Shown: positions 1-9,583, counted from the first letter of the stretch. The stretch is 64,000 nucleotides of DNA from Cyclobacteriaceae bacterium (GCA_019694875.1 JAIBBC010000001.1:124001-188000); one strand, 5' to 3'. Notes: generated from the sequence alone by a model not told the origin. Numbers and translations: made by a program.

Positions 1-1857
1 GATCGTAACCGGCTTATTCAAGTGGAGCAATGGGGCAGCGTAGCCTGGACAAGCATGCAAACTGCCTTTCGAAATTGTCTTAACCTGCAGATAACCGCTG
101 TTGATATACCCAATTTAGCAGGTGTTTCAAATATGTCAGAAATGTTTAGCGGGTGCGACATCCTAAACTCACCCGGCAACATAGGTTCCTGGAATACTGG
201 GGCAGTTACCACAATGCAACGAATGTTTGCCAATACCGATGCGTTTAACCAAAACATTGGGACATGGAATACTGCGGCAGTTACTAACATGTCGGAAATG
301 TTTTCTTCCGCGAGGGCCTTTAACCAACCCATTGGCGGATGGAATACGGCAGCCGTTACCGATATGAGTGGTATGTTTTTTTATGCAGATGTCTTCAATC
401 AAGACATTGGAGCATGGAACACGAGTGCTGTTACCAACATGTCGGATATGTTTACGGAAGCTTATGCCTTTAACCAAAACATTGGTTCGTGGAATACCGG
501 TGCAGTTACCAATATGTCGAACATGTTTTCAGAAGCGATCGCATTCAATCAGGACATTAGCTCGTGGAACACGGCAGCCGTTACCAATATGAGCGGCATG
601 TTTAAATTTGCCGGTGTCTTTAATCAAAACATCGGGGCGTGGAATACTGCAGCAGTTACCACGATGAGCCAGATGTTTTCGAGAGCAAGCGTATTCAATC
701 AAAACTTAAGCTCGTGGAATACAGCGGCAGTTACAAGCATGCTGGGTATGTTTGAACAGGCTACTGCCTTTAACCAAAACCTCGGTGCATGGACTTTAAA
801 TCCCGGGGTCGACCTCAGATTTATGTTTGATGATAATGGACTGGATTGCACGAATTATTCAGCCACATTAATCGGTTGGAGCGCCAATGCATCTACCCCC
901 AATGGCAGATCACTGGGAGCTACCGGAAGACAATACGGAACCAATGCCGTGGCGGCAAGAACTAATCTGAGGACAACAAAGGGTTGGACCATTACAGGCG
1001 ACACACCATCGGGCACAATTTGCGCCGCCACACCTGCGCCCACGATCATTTCTTTTACACCAACTTCGGGCGCGGTGGGCACAACCGTAACGATCACCGG
1101 CACCAACTTCAGTACCACACCCGCCGGCAATATCGTTCAGTTCAATGGAGTAGCCGCAGTAGTTTCGGCAAGTACTGCCACCTCGATTACAGTAGTGGTG
1201 CCTGCGGGAGCGACCACCGGAAAAATTTCGGTGACGGTAGATGGGATGACCGCCACAAGCACGAACGACTTCACCGTTACAACAACGGTTAATCAGCCCC
1301 CGGTAATTTCGTCCACCACCGCCAGCGTACCCGTTAATGGAATCGTAACCGTTGAACTGCTAAGCCTGCTCAGCGACCCTGACGACAACCTTGACATAAG
1401 CACACTCTCTTTAACAAGCAATACTTCTGAACAGGGTGCAGCAGCCAGCATCAATGCCTCGTCGGAATTGGTACTTGACTACGGTTCGGTAATCTTCATA
1501 GGTGTAGATCGCGTTTCCATTGAAGTGTGCGACTTGTTGAGTGCATGTGCGCAGCAGGTACTGTCGATTGAAGTTGAGGGGGATGTAATAATCTACAACG
1601 CCATTTCGCCCAATGGCGACAACAAAAACGACATGATGCGTATCGCGAACATTGAATTATTTTCGAACAATCACGTTACCGTGTTCAACCGGTGGGGTGA
1701 CATGGTGTTTGAAACCGATAACTATAACAATGACGACCGTGCATTCAAAGGCCTGAACAAGAACGGCAAAGAACTGCCATCCGGGATATACTACTATAAA
1801 ATAGAATTGTCGGGTAGCAAAACGAAAACCGGGTACCTGTCACTGAAACGGGAATAA
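1..1857 (+). CDS. BspA-repeat (DUF285) surface protein with T9SS type B sorting domain, 5' partial
   Basis: The frame is open from base 1, so the gene begins upstream of the window; the GTG at 22 is internal. The first third is a run of 25-residue BspA/DUF285 repeats (FNQxIxxWNTxAVTxMxxMF). An IPT/TIG Ig-like domain follows (about 1036-1285), then a cadherin-like segment (about 1300-1575). The end is a gliding-motility-type C-terminal domain (about 1585-1857) with the diagnostic ISPNGD, FNRWGD and LPSGIYYYKI motifs. Such proteins are exported by T9SS and held at the cell surface; BspA repeats are known in adhesins that bind host or matrix proteins. The ligand here cannot be inferred. Unlike the other type B protein in the window it is not followed by a PorP/SprF gene. 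Confidence 0.9.
   Translation, partial: DRNRLIQVEQWGSVAWTSMQTAFRNCLNLQITAVDIPNLAGVSNMSEMFSGCDILNSPGNIGSWNTGAVTTMQRMFANTDAFNQNIGTWNTAAVTNMSEMFSSARAFNQPIGGWNTAAVTDMSGMFFYADVFNQDIGAWNTSAVTNMSDMFTEAYAFNQNIGSWNTGAVTNMSNMFSEAIAFNQDISSWNTAAVTNMSGMFKFAGVFNQNIGAWNTAAVTTMSQMFSRASVFNQNLSSWNTAAVTSMLGMFEQATAFNQNLGAWTLNPGVDLRFMFDDNGLDCTNYSATLIGWSANASTPNGRSLGATGRQYGTNAVAARTNLRTTKGWTITGDTPSGTICAATPAPTIISFTPTSGAVGTTVTITGTNFSTTPAGNIVQFNGVAAVVSASTATSITVVVPAGATTGKISVTVDGMTATSTNDFTVTTTVNQPPVISSTTASVPVNGIVTVELLSLLSDPDDNLDISTLSLTSNTSEQGAAASINASSELVLDYGSVIFIGVDRVSIEVCDLLSACAQQVLSIEVEGDVIIYNAISPNGDNKNDMMRIANIELFSNNHVTVFNRWGDMVFETDNYNNDDRAFKGLNKNGKELPSGIYYYKIELSGSKTKTGYLSLKRE
169..768 (+). repeat. Eight 75-bp in-frame coding repeats (BspA units)
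   Basis: Eight consecutive units of exactly 25 codons encode the pattern FNQxIxxWNTxAVTxMxxMFxxAxA. The first unit starts SPGNIGSWNTG and the other seven start FNQ. The spacing is constant, with no insertions or deletions between units, while codons differ between copies. The array is therefore expanded by duplication but not recently homogenised. Confidence 0.9.
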
Positions 1858-1880
1858 CCGAAGGCTCCGCGAAACAAAAA

Positions 1881-1906
1881 TGTCCTGACAAGCAGGACAT
1901 TTTTTT
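1881..1906. terminator. Bidirectional intrinsic terminator
   Basis: A 7-bp perfect stem (TGTCCTG / CAGGACA) with a 5-nt loop is followed by seven T, and preceded by five A that serve the opposite strand. It lies between the convergent BspA and M28 genes and can end both transcripts. Confidence 0.85.
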
Positions 1907-1925
1907 ATTTCACGTTAAGAACCAC

Positions 1926-3368
1926 CTACTTCCACTTCCACTCACCCGCAATTCGCAGCGGCTCTTCCAGACCGTTTTCAATCATAAACTGCTTGGTCGT
2001 CTCGCTATCCATTTTATCAGCCGGTAGTTTGTCGGCATTGGCCAACGCAAACAAAATCATGGTTCCAAAACGGGCGGTGTTACGAATGTGCGCCTCGTTC
2101 ACCAAATTAAAATCATCGCAATCAGAATGATAACAACCATAGATCGAGCGATCGAGGTTACTCGTAACACTCAGGATCGGAACACCTTCCAGCATAAATG
2201 GCTGATGATCGCTGTGTAGCCCCGAACGGTTGCTGAATTTGTTTTTGTAGATCGTATCAATTGCCATAATGTCGGTACCAATCGATTTGAAGAATGTAGT
2301 GTCGTTTAGCTTACCGCCTGCATTTACACCAATCGGATTCCCGCCCATATCAATGTTAAACATGTACTTGATGTTTTCAATGGAACCGTCTTTCACAGCT
2401 TCTTCCACCATGTGTGTTGATCCGAGCAAGCCTTGCTCCTCACCCATGAACATCACAAACTGAATGGTGCGTTTCGGCTTCAGTTTGTTTGCCTGAAATG
2501 CCCGGGCAATGTCCAGCACAGCAAAGGACCCGATTCCGTTGTCGATCGCGCCCGTTGCCAAATCCCATGAGTCGAGGTGACCGCCAATAATAATTTTTTC
2601 ATCGGGAAGTTCAGAACCCTTTAACGTGGCTACTACGTTTCTGGCTTTGATTACATCGCTGTGATTCGTCATGGCAATGTGCGCCTGAATCTTCTTGCCT
2701 GCCTTTAATTTTTCTTTCAGTTCAAAGCCTTTCTCTTTGGCAATGCAGATGGCAGGAATCGGAATCAACTCACCGGTAACAGAAGCTGTTCCGGTCAGCA
2801 GCACGCCTTTGTCGACCTGGTTAAAAATAATAACGCCTTTCGCTCCATTATTGATGGCAATGGCAGTCTTTTCACTGCGGTGCAGATTCTTAGTGCCCTC
2901 TGCACTGCCTTCCAGCACACCGATGTACACGAGTACAATTTTATCTTTTGCCGCTCCGGGTTTTGCTTTGTAATCCGCTTCCAGGCCGTTGCCCATATCA
3001 ACCAGTTCCCCCGTAACATCGGCCGAAACCGGAGCATGACCCAGCGTTACCGCTTTTACGCTGTCACCATCGATCGTTACGTTAATCGTTCCGCGCGCCC
3101 AGGCCTTGGTTTCAAATTCCTGGAACTTCACATCGTCAAAACCATATTCTTTAAACTTGTTGTAGGTATATTCTTCTGCCTTTGAACCGTTTGTCGATCC
3201 CGTAAGGCGGTGACCAATGGTTGACGTTGCTTCCTTCAGTGTGGAATAAGCCTTTGAGTTTTGCGTTACTTCGGTATTGATTCTGGAAAATACTTCGGGG
3301 CGGCTTTCATCCTTGCACGAAAGACAAACGCACAGCAAGCCAAGACACAGAGCAGAGAGGTTTTTCAT
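1926..3368 (-). CDS. M28 family zinc metallopeptidase lipoprotein (PGCP-like)
   Basis: 480 aa with a lipoprotein signal peptide (lipobox LSC, Cys18), so probably anchored in the outer membrane or periplasm. Residues about 110-240 form the protease-associated insert found in carboxypeptidase-Q-like enzymes. The catalytic M28 domain follows with all expected residues: His264 in GGHLDSW, Asp276 in AIDNG, Glu310-Glu311 in GEEQG, Asp340 in NIDMGG and His414 in YHSDCDD. The family removes single amino acids or dipeptides from peptides using two zinc ions, here probably for peptide scavenging. It is monocistronic: convergent with the upstream gene and divergent from the next one. Confidence 0.92.
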   Translation of the reverse strand: MKNLSALCLGLLCVCLSCKDESRPEVFSRINTEVTQNSKAYSTLKEATSTIGHRLTGSTNGSKAEEYTYNKFKEYGFDDVKFQEFETKAWARGTINVTIDGDSVKAVTLGHAPVSADVTGELVDMGNGLEADYKAKPGAAKDKIVLVYIGVLEGSAEGTKNLHRSEKTAIAINNGAKGVIIFNQVDKGVLLTGTASVTGELIPIPAICIAKEKGFELKEKLKAGKKIQAHIAMTNHSDVIKARNVVATLKGSELPDEKIIIGGHLDSWDLATGAIDNGIGSFAVLDIARAFQANKLKPKRTIQFVMFMGEEQGLLGSTHMVEEAVKDGSIENIKYMFNIDMGGNPIGVNAGGKLNDTTFFKSIGTDIMAIDTIYKNKFSNRSGLHSDHQPFMLEGVPILSVTSNLDRSIYGCYHSDCDDFNLVNEAHIRNTARFGTMILFALANADKLPADKMDSETTKQFMIENGLEEPLRIAGEWKWK

Positions 3369-3528
3369 GGGTTATCGGTTAATGAGTATGCAAGGTATCG
3401 AAATTCGGCCGCGTTTTTCGCAGAACTACATTAACGGTTCATAAAGCCTGCAGGCAGATTACGGGTATTCGATTGTGCAGGAGAAAATAATTATCCACAT
3501 TAGTGCGGCTTTTAATTTCACCGTTCGT

Positions 3529-5793
3529 ATGCCCGCAAATCGAATTTATATATCGCTGTTTTTTCTGCTCGCACTGTTGAGCTGTTCAGCACCTGAGAAA
3601 AAAGACTCTGATGGCTTTGAGCGTAAGTTCATTACCGCCAATCCCGACCCTACACCTCTTTCTCCCGAGGAAACCGTTAAGAAATTTCAGTTACCGCCCG
3701 GCTATCATGCCGAAGTGGTGGCCAGCGAACCCATGGTGCAGGAGCCTGTTGCCATGGCGTGGGATGGAAACGGCAGACTCTACGTGGTTCAGATGAACAC
3801 GTACATGAAGGATGCGAACGGTACAGAGGAATATGAGCCGACCAGTCGCGTGATGCGTCTGGAAGATACCGATGGTGATGGGCGGATGGATAAATCAACC
3901 ATTTTCGTTGACAGCCTGGTTTTGCCACGCACCGTGCTTCCCGTGGGCGATGAAGTGTACATTACGGTTACAAACGTTCAGCATGTCTGGAGTTATAAAG
4001 ACACGAATGGCGATGGAGTTGCCGATCAGAAAAAAATCGTTTTCGAAAACAACGCAATTGATTCACGGAATCTCGAACATCAAAATGGCGGCTTCCTGTG
4101 GAATCTCGACAACTGGATTTATCCTTCGCGCGATGACCTCCGTTATAAATACAAAAATGGAAAACTAATAGTTGACACGTTGGTTGACCACATGTTTGGT
4201 CAGTGGGGCCTGACAAATGACAACTACGGTCGTTTGTATTTTTCAGAAGCTGGCCCGGGCTTACCAGCTGTTCAGATTCAGCAAATGCCCGCATACGGTT
4301 CTCTGAATCTCCGTGACCAATACACGGAAGACTTCACCTATTTATGGCCTGTGATTGGAAACGTTGATGCCAACACGGGTCCTGAAGGAAGACGTGACGA
4401 CAACACGTTGATTCATTTTACCTCCGGTGCCGGCCAGGTTGTTTTCCGTGGTGATCGCCTTCCGGCAGATATGGTGGGTGATTACTTTATTCCCGAACCC
4501 GTTGCCCGTGTAATTAAAAGAGGAAAGGTTCTCAACAAAAATGGCAAGCTCGTGATCGAACCCGCATATCACGAAAAGGAATGGCTCGCTTCCGCGGATA
4601 TGAATTTCCGTCCGGTTAATACGTACACCGGTCCTGACGGATGCTTTTACATTGTTGATATGTATCACGGCATTATCCAGGAAAGTGAATGGACACAACC
4701 CGGTTCATACGTTGCAGGAAAAATTGCAGAGCTTGGTCTTGATAAAATTCGGGGCATGGGTCGCATCTACCGTATTGTACATGACAATTTCAAACGCAAT
4801 TCGGTTAAACCGAATATGCTCAAGGAAACTCCGGCCGAACTTACCAAACATTTGGGTCACCCCAACGGGTGGTGGCGCGACATGGCCCAGCAAACAATCA
4901 TTGTAAGAAATGACAAATCTGTTGTTCCGGAACTGAAGAAGATGGCGCTTGAAGACAATAACCCTTTGGCGCGCATTCATGCACTCTGGACACTGGAGGG
5001 TCTTGAATCACTTGACAAGGCTACGCTGATTAAAGCTTTCGCGGATCAGGATGCCAATGTTCGAAAGACAGCTGTCTGGGCCAGTGAATTATACATCAGA
5101 AAGAATGATGAAGAAATTATCGGTGAATTAAACAAGCTTCAACAGGATGCGAGCGCTGATGTTAAAATTCAGCTGATGTTGTCGTTGCGCACGAATAAAA
5201 CGGTATCCGCACAGAAAATCGTTAAAGATCTGCTCGCGGCCAATCCTGACAATGAACTTATGCAGTTTTCGTACAAAGTTTACGAAGACACAAAAATTAA
5301 AACCGAAGCTGAACTCGCGCGGATTAAGAATTTAAGTCCTGCTGAGCGCGACCTTGTCTCCAAAGGTGCTATCAACTATAAACAACTTTGCTCAACATGC
5401 CACGGCCCCGATGGAAAAGGTATTTTAATTGGCAGTAATCCGATGCCTGCTCCCCCACTCGTTGGTTCGGTACGCGTAACAGGCGATAAGATTGCACTGA
5501 TTCAATTAATGTTACTGGGTTTGCAGGGGCCCGTTGATGGCAAAACCTATCCGAACGTAATGCCTGCCATGGCCGGCAATACGGATGAATACATTGCATC
5601 GGTATTAAGTTACATCCGCAACAGCAGCGACTTCGGCAACAAGTCTTCAGTGGTTACAGTAGAAGAAGTAAAAGAAGTGCGCAGCTTCACGCAATACAAA
5701 GTAGAAGGCGGGGTAACACTCCGCGATCTGGAAATCGGCAAACTCGGCCGTGCCGAGAATACGAACTGGGATCGCGACAGAAACAAAAAATAA
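3529..5793 (+). CDS. PVC-type haem-binding beta-propeller / HEAT / cytochrome c lipoprotein
   Basis: The frame is open from a GTG at 3475, but the ATG at 3529 is preferred because it opens directly onto a lipoprotein signal (lipobox LLSC). That gives 754 aa. Residues about 35-420 resemble the sorbosone-dehydrogenase-like propeller of the PVC-type family. Residues about 450-580 have HEAT-like helices. A class I cytochrome c domain carries CSTCH at about 621-625, with a Met-rich distal segment (NVMPAMAGN). These proteins are periplasmic redox enzymes linked to sugar or polyol oxidation; the substrate is unknown. The stop codon abuts the next start at 5794. With the SUMF1-like and DUF1080 genes it forms an operon suggestive of oxidative glycan or sugar degradation. 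Confidence 0.85.
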   Translation: MPANRIYISLFFLLALLSCSAPEKKDSDGFERKFITANPDPTPLSPEETVKKFQLPPGYHAEVVASEPMVQEPVAMAWDGNGRLYVVQMNTYMKDANGTEEYEPTSRVMRLEDTDGDGRMDKSTIFVDSLVLPRTVLPVGDEVYITVTNVQHVWSYKDTNGDGVADQKKIVFENNAIDSRNLEHQNGGFLWNLDNWIYPSRDDLRYKYKNGKLIVDTLVDHMFGQWGLTNDNYGRLYFSEAGPGLPAVQIQQMPAYGSLNLRDQYTEDFTYLWPVIGNVDANTGPEGRRDDNTLIHFTSGAGQVVFRGDRLPADMVGDYFIPEPVARVIKRGKVLNKNGKLVIEPAYHEKEWLASADMNFRPVNTYTGPDGCFYIVDMYHGIIQESEWTQPGSYVAGKIAELGLDKIRGMGRIYRIVHDNFKRNSVKPNMLKETPAELTKHLGHPNGWWRDMAQQTIIVRNDKSVVPELKKMALEDNNPLARIHALWTLEGLESLDKATLIKAFADQDANVRKTAVWASELYIRKNDEEIIGELNKLQQDASADVKIQLMLSLRTNKTVSAQKIVKDLLAANPDNELMQFSYKVYEDTKIKTEAELARIKNLSPAERDLVSKGAINYKQLCSTCHGPDGKGILIGSNPMPAPPLVGSVRVTGDKIALIQLMLLGLQGPVDGKTYPNVMPAMAGNTDEYIASVLSYIRNSSDFGNKSSVVTVEEVKEVRSFTQYKVEGGVTLRDLEIGKLGRAENTNWDRDRNKK

Positions 5794-6609
5794 ATGATGA
5801 AGAGCGGATTGATCGTATTGCTGATGTTGGTGGCGCTGGCAGGCCGGGCGCAGGAAAAAACATTTACCAACTCAATCGGGATGGAGTTTGTTCTGATTCA
5901 ACCGGGAAAAATGACGGTTGGAAAGTTTGAGCCAACAGTCGACCGCCCTGATGATCCGAAGGATCGTTTGCCGGACTCACTTTATGTTAAAGCGGAAAAA
6001 TTAGCAAAGGCCGCATACATGCCAGGCTTTGAAGTTATCATCGATAAGCCTTATTACATGGGGAAGTTTGAAGTAACGCAGGCACAATGGACGAAGGTGA
6101 TGGGAAGTAATCCATCGGTATTTACCGCCAGCAAAGTTTCGGACGATGTAAATAACCATCCGGTTGAAAATGTGACGTGGAAAGAGGTGCAACAATTCAT
6201 TAAGCAACTCAATAAACTTGATCAGAAACACTCCTATCGGTTGCCAACGGAATTTGAGTGGGAGTATGCAGCACGTGGTGGTAACAAAGAAGATATCGCT
6301 TGGAAAGAAATTTTTGAAACCGCGGTTTTGTCAGGCCAAACCACGGCAGCCGTTGGTTCAAAAAAACCAAATGCGTACGGGTTATACGATATGCTCGGAA
6401 ATGTTTGGGAATGGGTTCAGGATGTGTATAACGAAAAAATCTTCGCTGACCCGGTGCCGCCCAAAAAAGGCACACAGCATGTGTTGAAAGGATCTTCGTT
6501 TACCGGAGATGTAAAGAACGCCTCCTACATGAATCACTCGGCCGGTCCCGGTAACGGATTTGATGTAGGCTTTCGCCTGGTGACGGAAGTAAAACCAAAA
6601 ACGAAATGA
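5794..6609 (+). CDS. SUMF1/formylglycine-generating-enzyme-like (FGE-sulfatase) domain protein
   Basis: 271 aa with an N-terminal signal peptide (cleavage near GRAQEK). The FGE-sulfatase fold is recognisable from SIGMEFVLIQPG, KPYYMGKFEVTQAQW, HPVENVTWKEVQQF, YRLPTEFEWEYAARGG and GLYDMLGNVWEWVQD through to the terminal GFRLV. True FGE enzymes activate sulfatases. Secreted bacterial members often have other or unknown roles, and no sulfatase gene lies nearby. Residues 35-75 contain an Asp/Pro-rich insertion seen in the Bacteroidota/Planctomycete subgroup. It starts immediately after the PVC-type gene and overlaps the DUF1080 gene by 4 bp (ATGA), so the three are probably translationally coupled. 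Confidence 0.87.
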   Translation: MMKSGLIVLLMLVALAGRAQEKTFTNSIGMEFVLIQPGKMTVGKFEPTVDRPDDPKDRLPDSLYVKAEKLAKAAYMPGFEVIIDKPYYMGKFEVTQAQWTKVMGSNPSVFTASKVSDDVNNHPVENVTWKEVQQFIKQLNKLDQKHSYRLPTEFEWEYAARGGNKEDIAWKEIFETAVLSGQTTAAVGSKKPNAYGLYDMLGNVWEWVQDVYNEKIFADPVPPKKGTQHVLKGSSFTGDVKNASYMNHSAGPGNGFDVGFRLVTEVKPKTK

Positions 6610-7295
6610 ATATGAAAAGGTATCTGTTCATTTTGATAACACTCACGTCCGCTGCAGCGTTCGCTCAATTGCCTGAAGGATTCAAGCCTCTCTTCAACGG
6701 AAAAAATCTAAAGGGCTGGCATATCAGCCGGACAACTCACCAGGGCACAACGCCAAACTTCCATGTCGAGAACGGTGTGATTGTGGTTACGCAACAGCCT
6801 TACGGACAAGGCGGAGTACTGTTAACCAATAAGAAGTACAAGAATTTTGAATTGTACATCGAAGTAAAAATCGATCTGTACACCAATGGCGGCATTTTTA
6901 TTCGCTCTACTGAAAGCGGAGTAGCCTACCAGATTGAGCTCGATGAATTGGCCAAAAGCACGGGAAGTTTGTATGGCGAACGTATGCCGGTAAGCAAATC
7001 CGTGCGCGCGGAAAAATTAGCAGATGTGTGGAAGCCGGGCGAATGGAATTCATTTCGCTTACGCATGACAGGCGATGTTCCGCACCTCACCTTATGGATT
7101 AACGGTGTTGAAATGTGGGATGTGACCCAGCCGAAAAATGATTTCATTAATGAAGCCACAGAAGGGATGATCGGGTTGCAGTCGCACTGGACTGCGTTGT
7201 ATTCGTCATCTGCCGGCAAATGGGATCATCTGGAATCCTGGGCACCGGGTGCAAAGCATCAGTACCGCAACATCGGCATAAAAGAGTTACCGTAG
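6606..7295 (+). CDS. DUF1080 (3-keto-disaccharide hydrolase-like) secreted protein
   Basis: 229 aa with a signal peptide ending near AFAQLP. The DUF1080 lectin-like jelly roll begins at GFKPLFNGKNLKGWHIS and carries the typical NGGIFIRS, YQIELDE and WNSFRLR blocks. Family members bind or hydrolyse glycosides, and some act on 3-keto sugars made by periplasmic dehydrogenases. That fits its place at the end of an operon with a PVC-type redox protein. The start ATG overlaps the previous stop by 4 bp. The 3' end directly abuts the stop of the convergent MFS gene, leaving no spacer. Confidence 0.88.
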   Translation: MNMKRYLFILITLTSAAAFAQLPEGFKPLFNGKNLKGWHISRTTHQGTTPNFHVENGVIVVTQQPYGQGGVLLTNKKYKNFELYIEVKIDLYTNGGIFIRSTESGVAYQIELDELAKSTGSLYGERMPVSKSVRAEKLADVWKPGEWNSFRLRMTGDVPHLTLWINGVEMWDVTQPKNDFINEATEGMIGLQSHWTALYSSSAGKWDHLESWAPGAKHQYRNIGIKELP

Positions 7296-8552
7296 TTACT
7301 CCGGTTGCGAAGCAGGATGAATAATTGACGTTGCCTCCTCCACCTGTTTTTTGCGTGCTTTGTACTTCACGCGAAAATTTCCAATCGATAAAATAATCAA
7401 TCCGATGATGGCGCAACCGGCCATTGTCGTTACCATTGGCAACGCGGTATTGTTGTGGAACAGGCTCACAATCGCGGAGATAATTCCGCCTGCACCCAAT
7501 CGCCAGCTGCCAAACAAAGCTGAAGCACTTCCGGCCTGCTTCGAAAAAGGGGCAAGCGACAAAGCAGTTGCGTTCGGCCCGGTTATTCCCTGACCGGCAA
7601 AGAAGATGAACATCATCGCGATAAGCGAATACACATTAAATAAACGGAAGTATACCCCTGCCACGAGTATCAGTCCTGTAAATGTCTGATACAGCAACGC
7701 AAACCGGATTACCTGTTCGCTTGTAAATTTCTTCAGAATGACATGATTCAATTGTGTGGACCCAATCATGGCGAAAGCAAGCAACGCAAACACCCACCCA
7801 TACTGCTGCTCGGTAAGTCCGTAAATATTCATGAACACACTGGGCGAACCCGCGATGTATGCGAAGGGCGCAGCAGACGCAATACCGCCCGTAACGGCAT
7901 ACATTAAAAACTGCGGATTGCGAACAACGGTATAGAAATTCTTCGCTACCGCTTTCGGCTTCAGCGACACCGATGGATCAGCCCCGCGGCCTTTTGGCAG
8001 GAAGAAATACGATGCTGTGAGAATCAACAGGGTGATGGTTGCCAGGATGGCGAATACATATTGCCAGCCGACATGCGCGGTAACATAGCCGCCAACGGTA
8101 GGTGCGATCATGGGCGATACCGAAATTACCAGTGTAATCAGGGCGAACGCCTGCGCAGTTTTGTTAACCGGGAAAATGTCACGCACCAGTGCCTGAGCCG
8201 AAACGATACCGGCACATCCGCCAAGGGCCTGAAGGAAACGCATAAAAATCAGCGCATGAATCGATTCTGTAAACGCGCAGCCGATGGACGCCAGGATGTA
8301 AACGGTGAGACCCACGTACAATGGTCTCTTCCGCCCGAAGCGGTCGAGCAGCGGACCATATAATAATTGACCGAATGCTATTCCAACCAGATAAGCCGTA
8401 AGCGAGAGCTGTACCTGGTCGATAGACGTATTTAAATCGAGTGCGATAGCGGGAAAGCCCGGAAGATACATGTCGATCGAGAACGGGCTGATGGTTGCCA
8501 GTGCCCCGAGAATCAGGATGATAAAGAAGTAATATTTCTGACGGTCGCTCAT
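7296..8552 (-). CDS. Bcr/CflA-type multidrug MFS transporter
   Basis: 418 aa from the ATG at 8552; the frame is open to a TTG at 8561 but MSDRQKYYFF is the better start. Twelve hydrophobic segments are visible. The N-terminal half has the signature of drug:H+ antiporter family 1: the ISPFSIDMYLPGFPAIA opening, the DRFGRKRPLYVGL loop between TM2 and TM3 and the motif C region SVSPMIAPTVGGYV. It is expected to export drugs or small metabolites across the inner membrane using the proton gradient. It is divergent from the PorP/SprF gene with only about 115 bp between starts. Confidence 0.92.
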   Translation of the reverse strand: MSDRQKYYFFIILILGALATISPFSIDMYLPGFPAIALDLNTSIDQVQLSLTAYLVGIAFGQLLYGPLLDRFGRKRPLYVGLTVYILASIGCAFTESIHALIFMRFLQALGGCAGIVSAQALVRDIFPVNKTAQAFALITLVISVSPMIAPTVGGYVTAHVGWQYVFAILATITLLILTASYFFLPKGRGADPSVSLKPKAVAKNFYTVVRNPQFLMYAVTGGIASAAPFAYIAGSPSVFMNIYGLTEQQYGWVFALLAFAMIGSTQLNHVILKKFTSEQVIRFALLYQTFTGLILVAGVYFRLFNVYSLIAMMFIFFAGQGITGPNATALSLAPFSKQAGSASALFGSWRLGAGGIISAIVSLFHNNTALPMVTTMAGCAIIGLIILSIGNFRVKYKARKKQVEEATSIIHPASQPE

Positions 8553-8667
8553 GTAACTCAAAGAAGGTTTGAACGGAAAGCAAGCAAAGAAGGTTCCATC
8601 ACATCATTATGCGATTTACCGGCAGACGGTTTATAGGCACCTTGTATTGTCAAAAATCATCCGCAGC

Positions 8668-9573
8668 ATGAAGAACCTACTCCCCCTTGCCTTCCTCATC
8701 GCCAGTCTTCCGGCAATTGCGCAGCAAGATCCGATTTATTCGCAATACATGCTTAACCCGCTGGTGATCAATCCTGCCTATGCCGGACTAAACAATAATT
8801 TGAACCTTACGGGAAGCTACCGCATGCAGTGGGTGGGTATTGAAGGACAACCCAATACGTTCAACCTGAATGGGAGCTCATCGCTACTCCAAAACAAAGC
8901 GGGTGTCGGCTTTACGTTCTCGCACGATCAGATCGGGAACACGAAAAACACCGAAGTGAACGCATCGTTTGCCTATAAACTTGACCTGGGTCACGATCGC
9001 CAGCTAAGTTTTGGTATGCAGGCAGGAATCCTTAACTACCGAATCGACAATGCCGATCTCAATATTTATGACGAAGGTGATGAAGCTTTTCTGAACAATG
9101 AACGCGGTACAACTGTGAATATCGGGGCCGGGGTGATTTTAAAAGGTTCAGATTTCTTAATAGGTCTTTCAGTTCCGCGGATGCTGCCAACGAAGTTCAC
9201 AGCCGGAGACAGCGAGTTTGAATTGTACAATCAGCACTACTATTTATTTGGAGCATATGTGTTTTACCTGAACGAGCAGATCAAGTTCAAGCCCACTGCT
9301 TTGGTGCGGGCCGTGAAAGGCGCAACCGCCTCAACCGACATCGGTGCAAATTTCATTTTCAACAGCATTCACTCCGCAGGACTGTTTACACGAAATTTTA
9401 AGACGTATGGCCTAATGCTTCAAACGCTTTATCGCGAAAAGTTCCGCTTCGGATACGTGTTTGAGTTGCCGACCAATAAATCAGTGGTAAGCAATTTCAC
9501 TACACATGAAATCTCATTGGGAGTTCGCTTATCGGTACTACGCTTCCATGAAACAACCATCAGCAATTTTTGA
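8668..9573 (+). CDS. PorP/SprF family T9SS outer-membrane protein (stand-alone)
   Basis: 301 aa using the ATG at 8668, which begins a clear signal peptide; the longer frame from a TTG at 8569 has no signal-like start. After cleavage the mature protein starts QQDPIYSQYM, and NPLVINPAYAG is the family hallmark. The rest alternates amphipathic strands and ends in an aromatic strand (ETTISNF), as in a 14-strand-type outer-membrane barrel. PorP/SprF proteins help T9SS secrete or attach large gliding-type adhesins. No adhesin gene precedes it here. It is a paralogue of the protein at 20917, sharing the opening, SVPRML, QHYY and SNFTTHE blocks. Confidence 0.92.
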   Translation: MKNLLPLAFLIASLPAIAQQDPIYSQYMLNPLVINPAYAGLNNNLNLTGSYRMQWVGIEGQPNTFNLNGSSSLLQNKAGVGFTFSHDQIGNTKNTEVNASFAYKLDLGHDRQLSFGMQAGILNYRIDNADLNIYDEGDEAFLNNERGTTVNIGAGVILKGSDFLIGLSVPRMLPTKFTAGDSEFELYNQHYYLFGAYVFYLNEQIKFKPTALVRAVKGATASTDIGANFIFNSIHSAGLFTRNFKTYGLMLQTLYREKFRFGYVFELPTNKSVVSNFTTHEISLGVRLSVLRFHETTISNF

Positions 9574-9583
9574 CCGCGGATAG

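Noticed and set aside
3475-3528. GTG start 18 codons before the chosen start of the PVC-type gene
   Set aside because: The extra residues disrupt the lipoprotein signal; the ATG at 3529 opens directly onto it.
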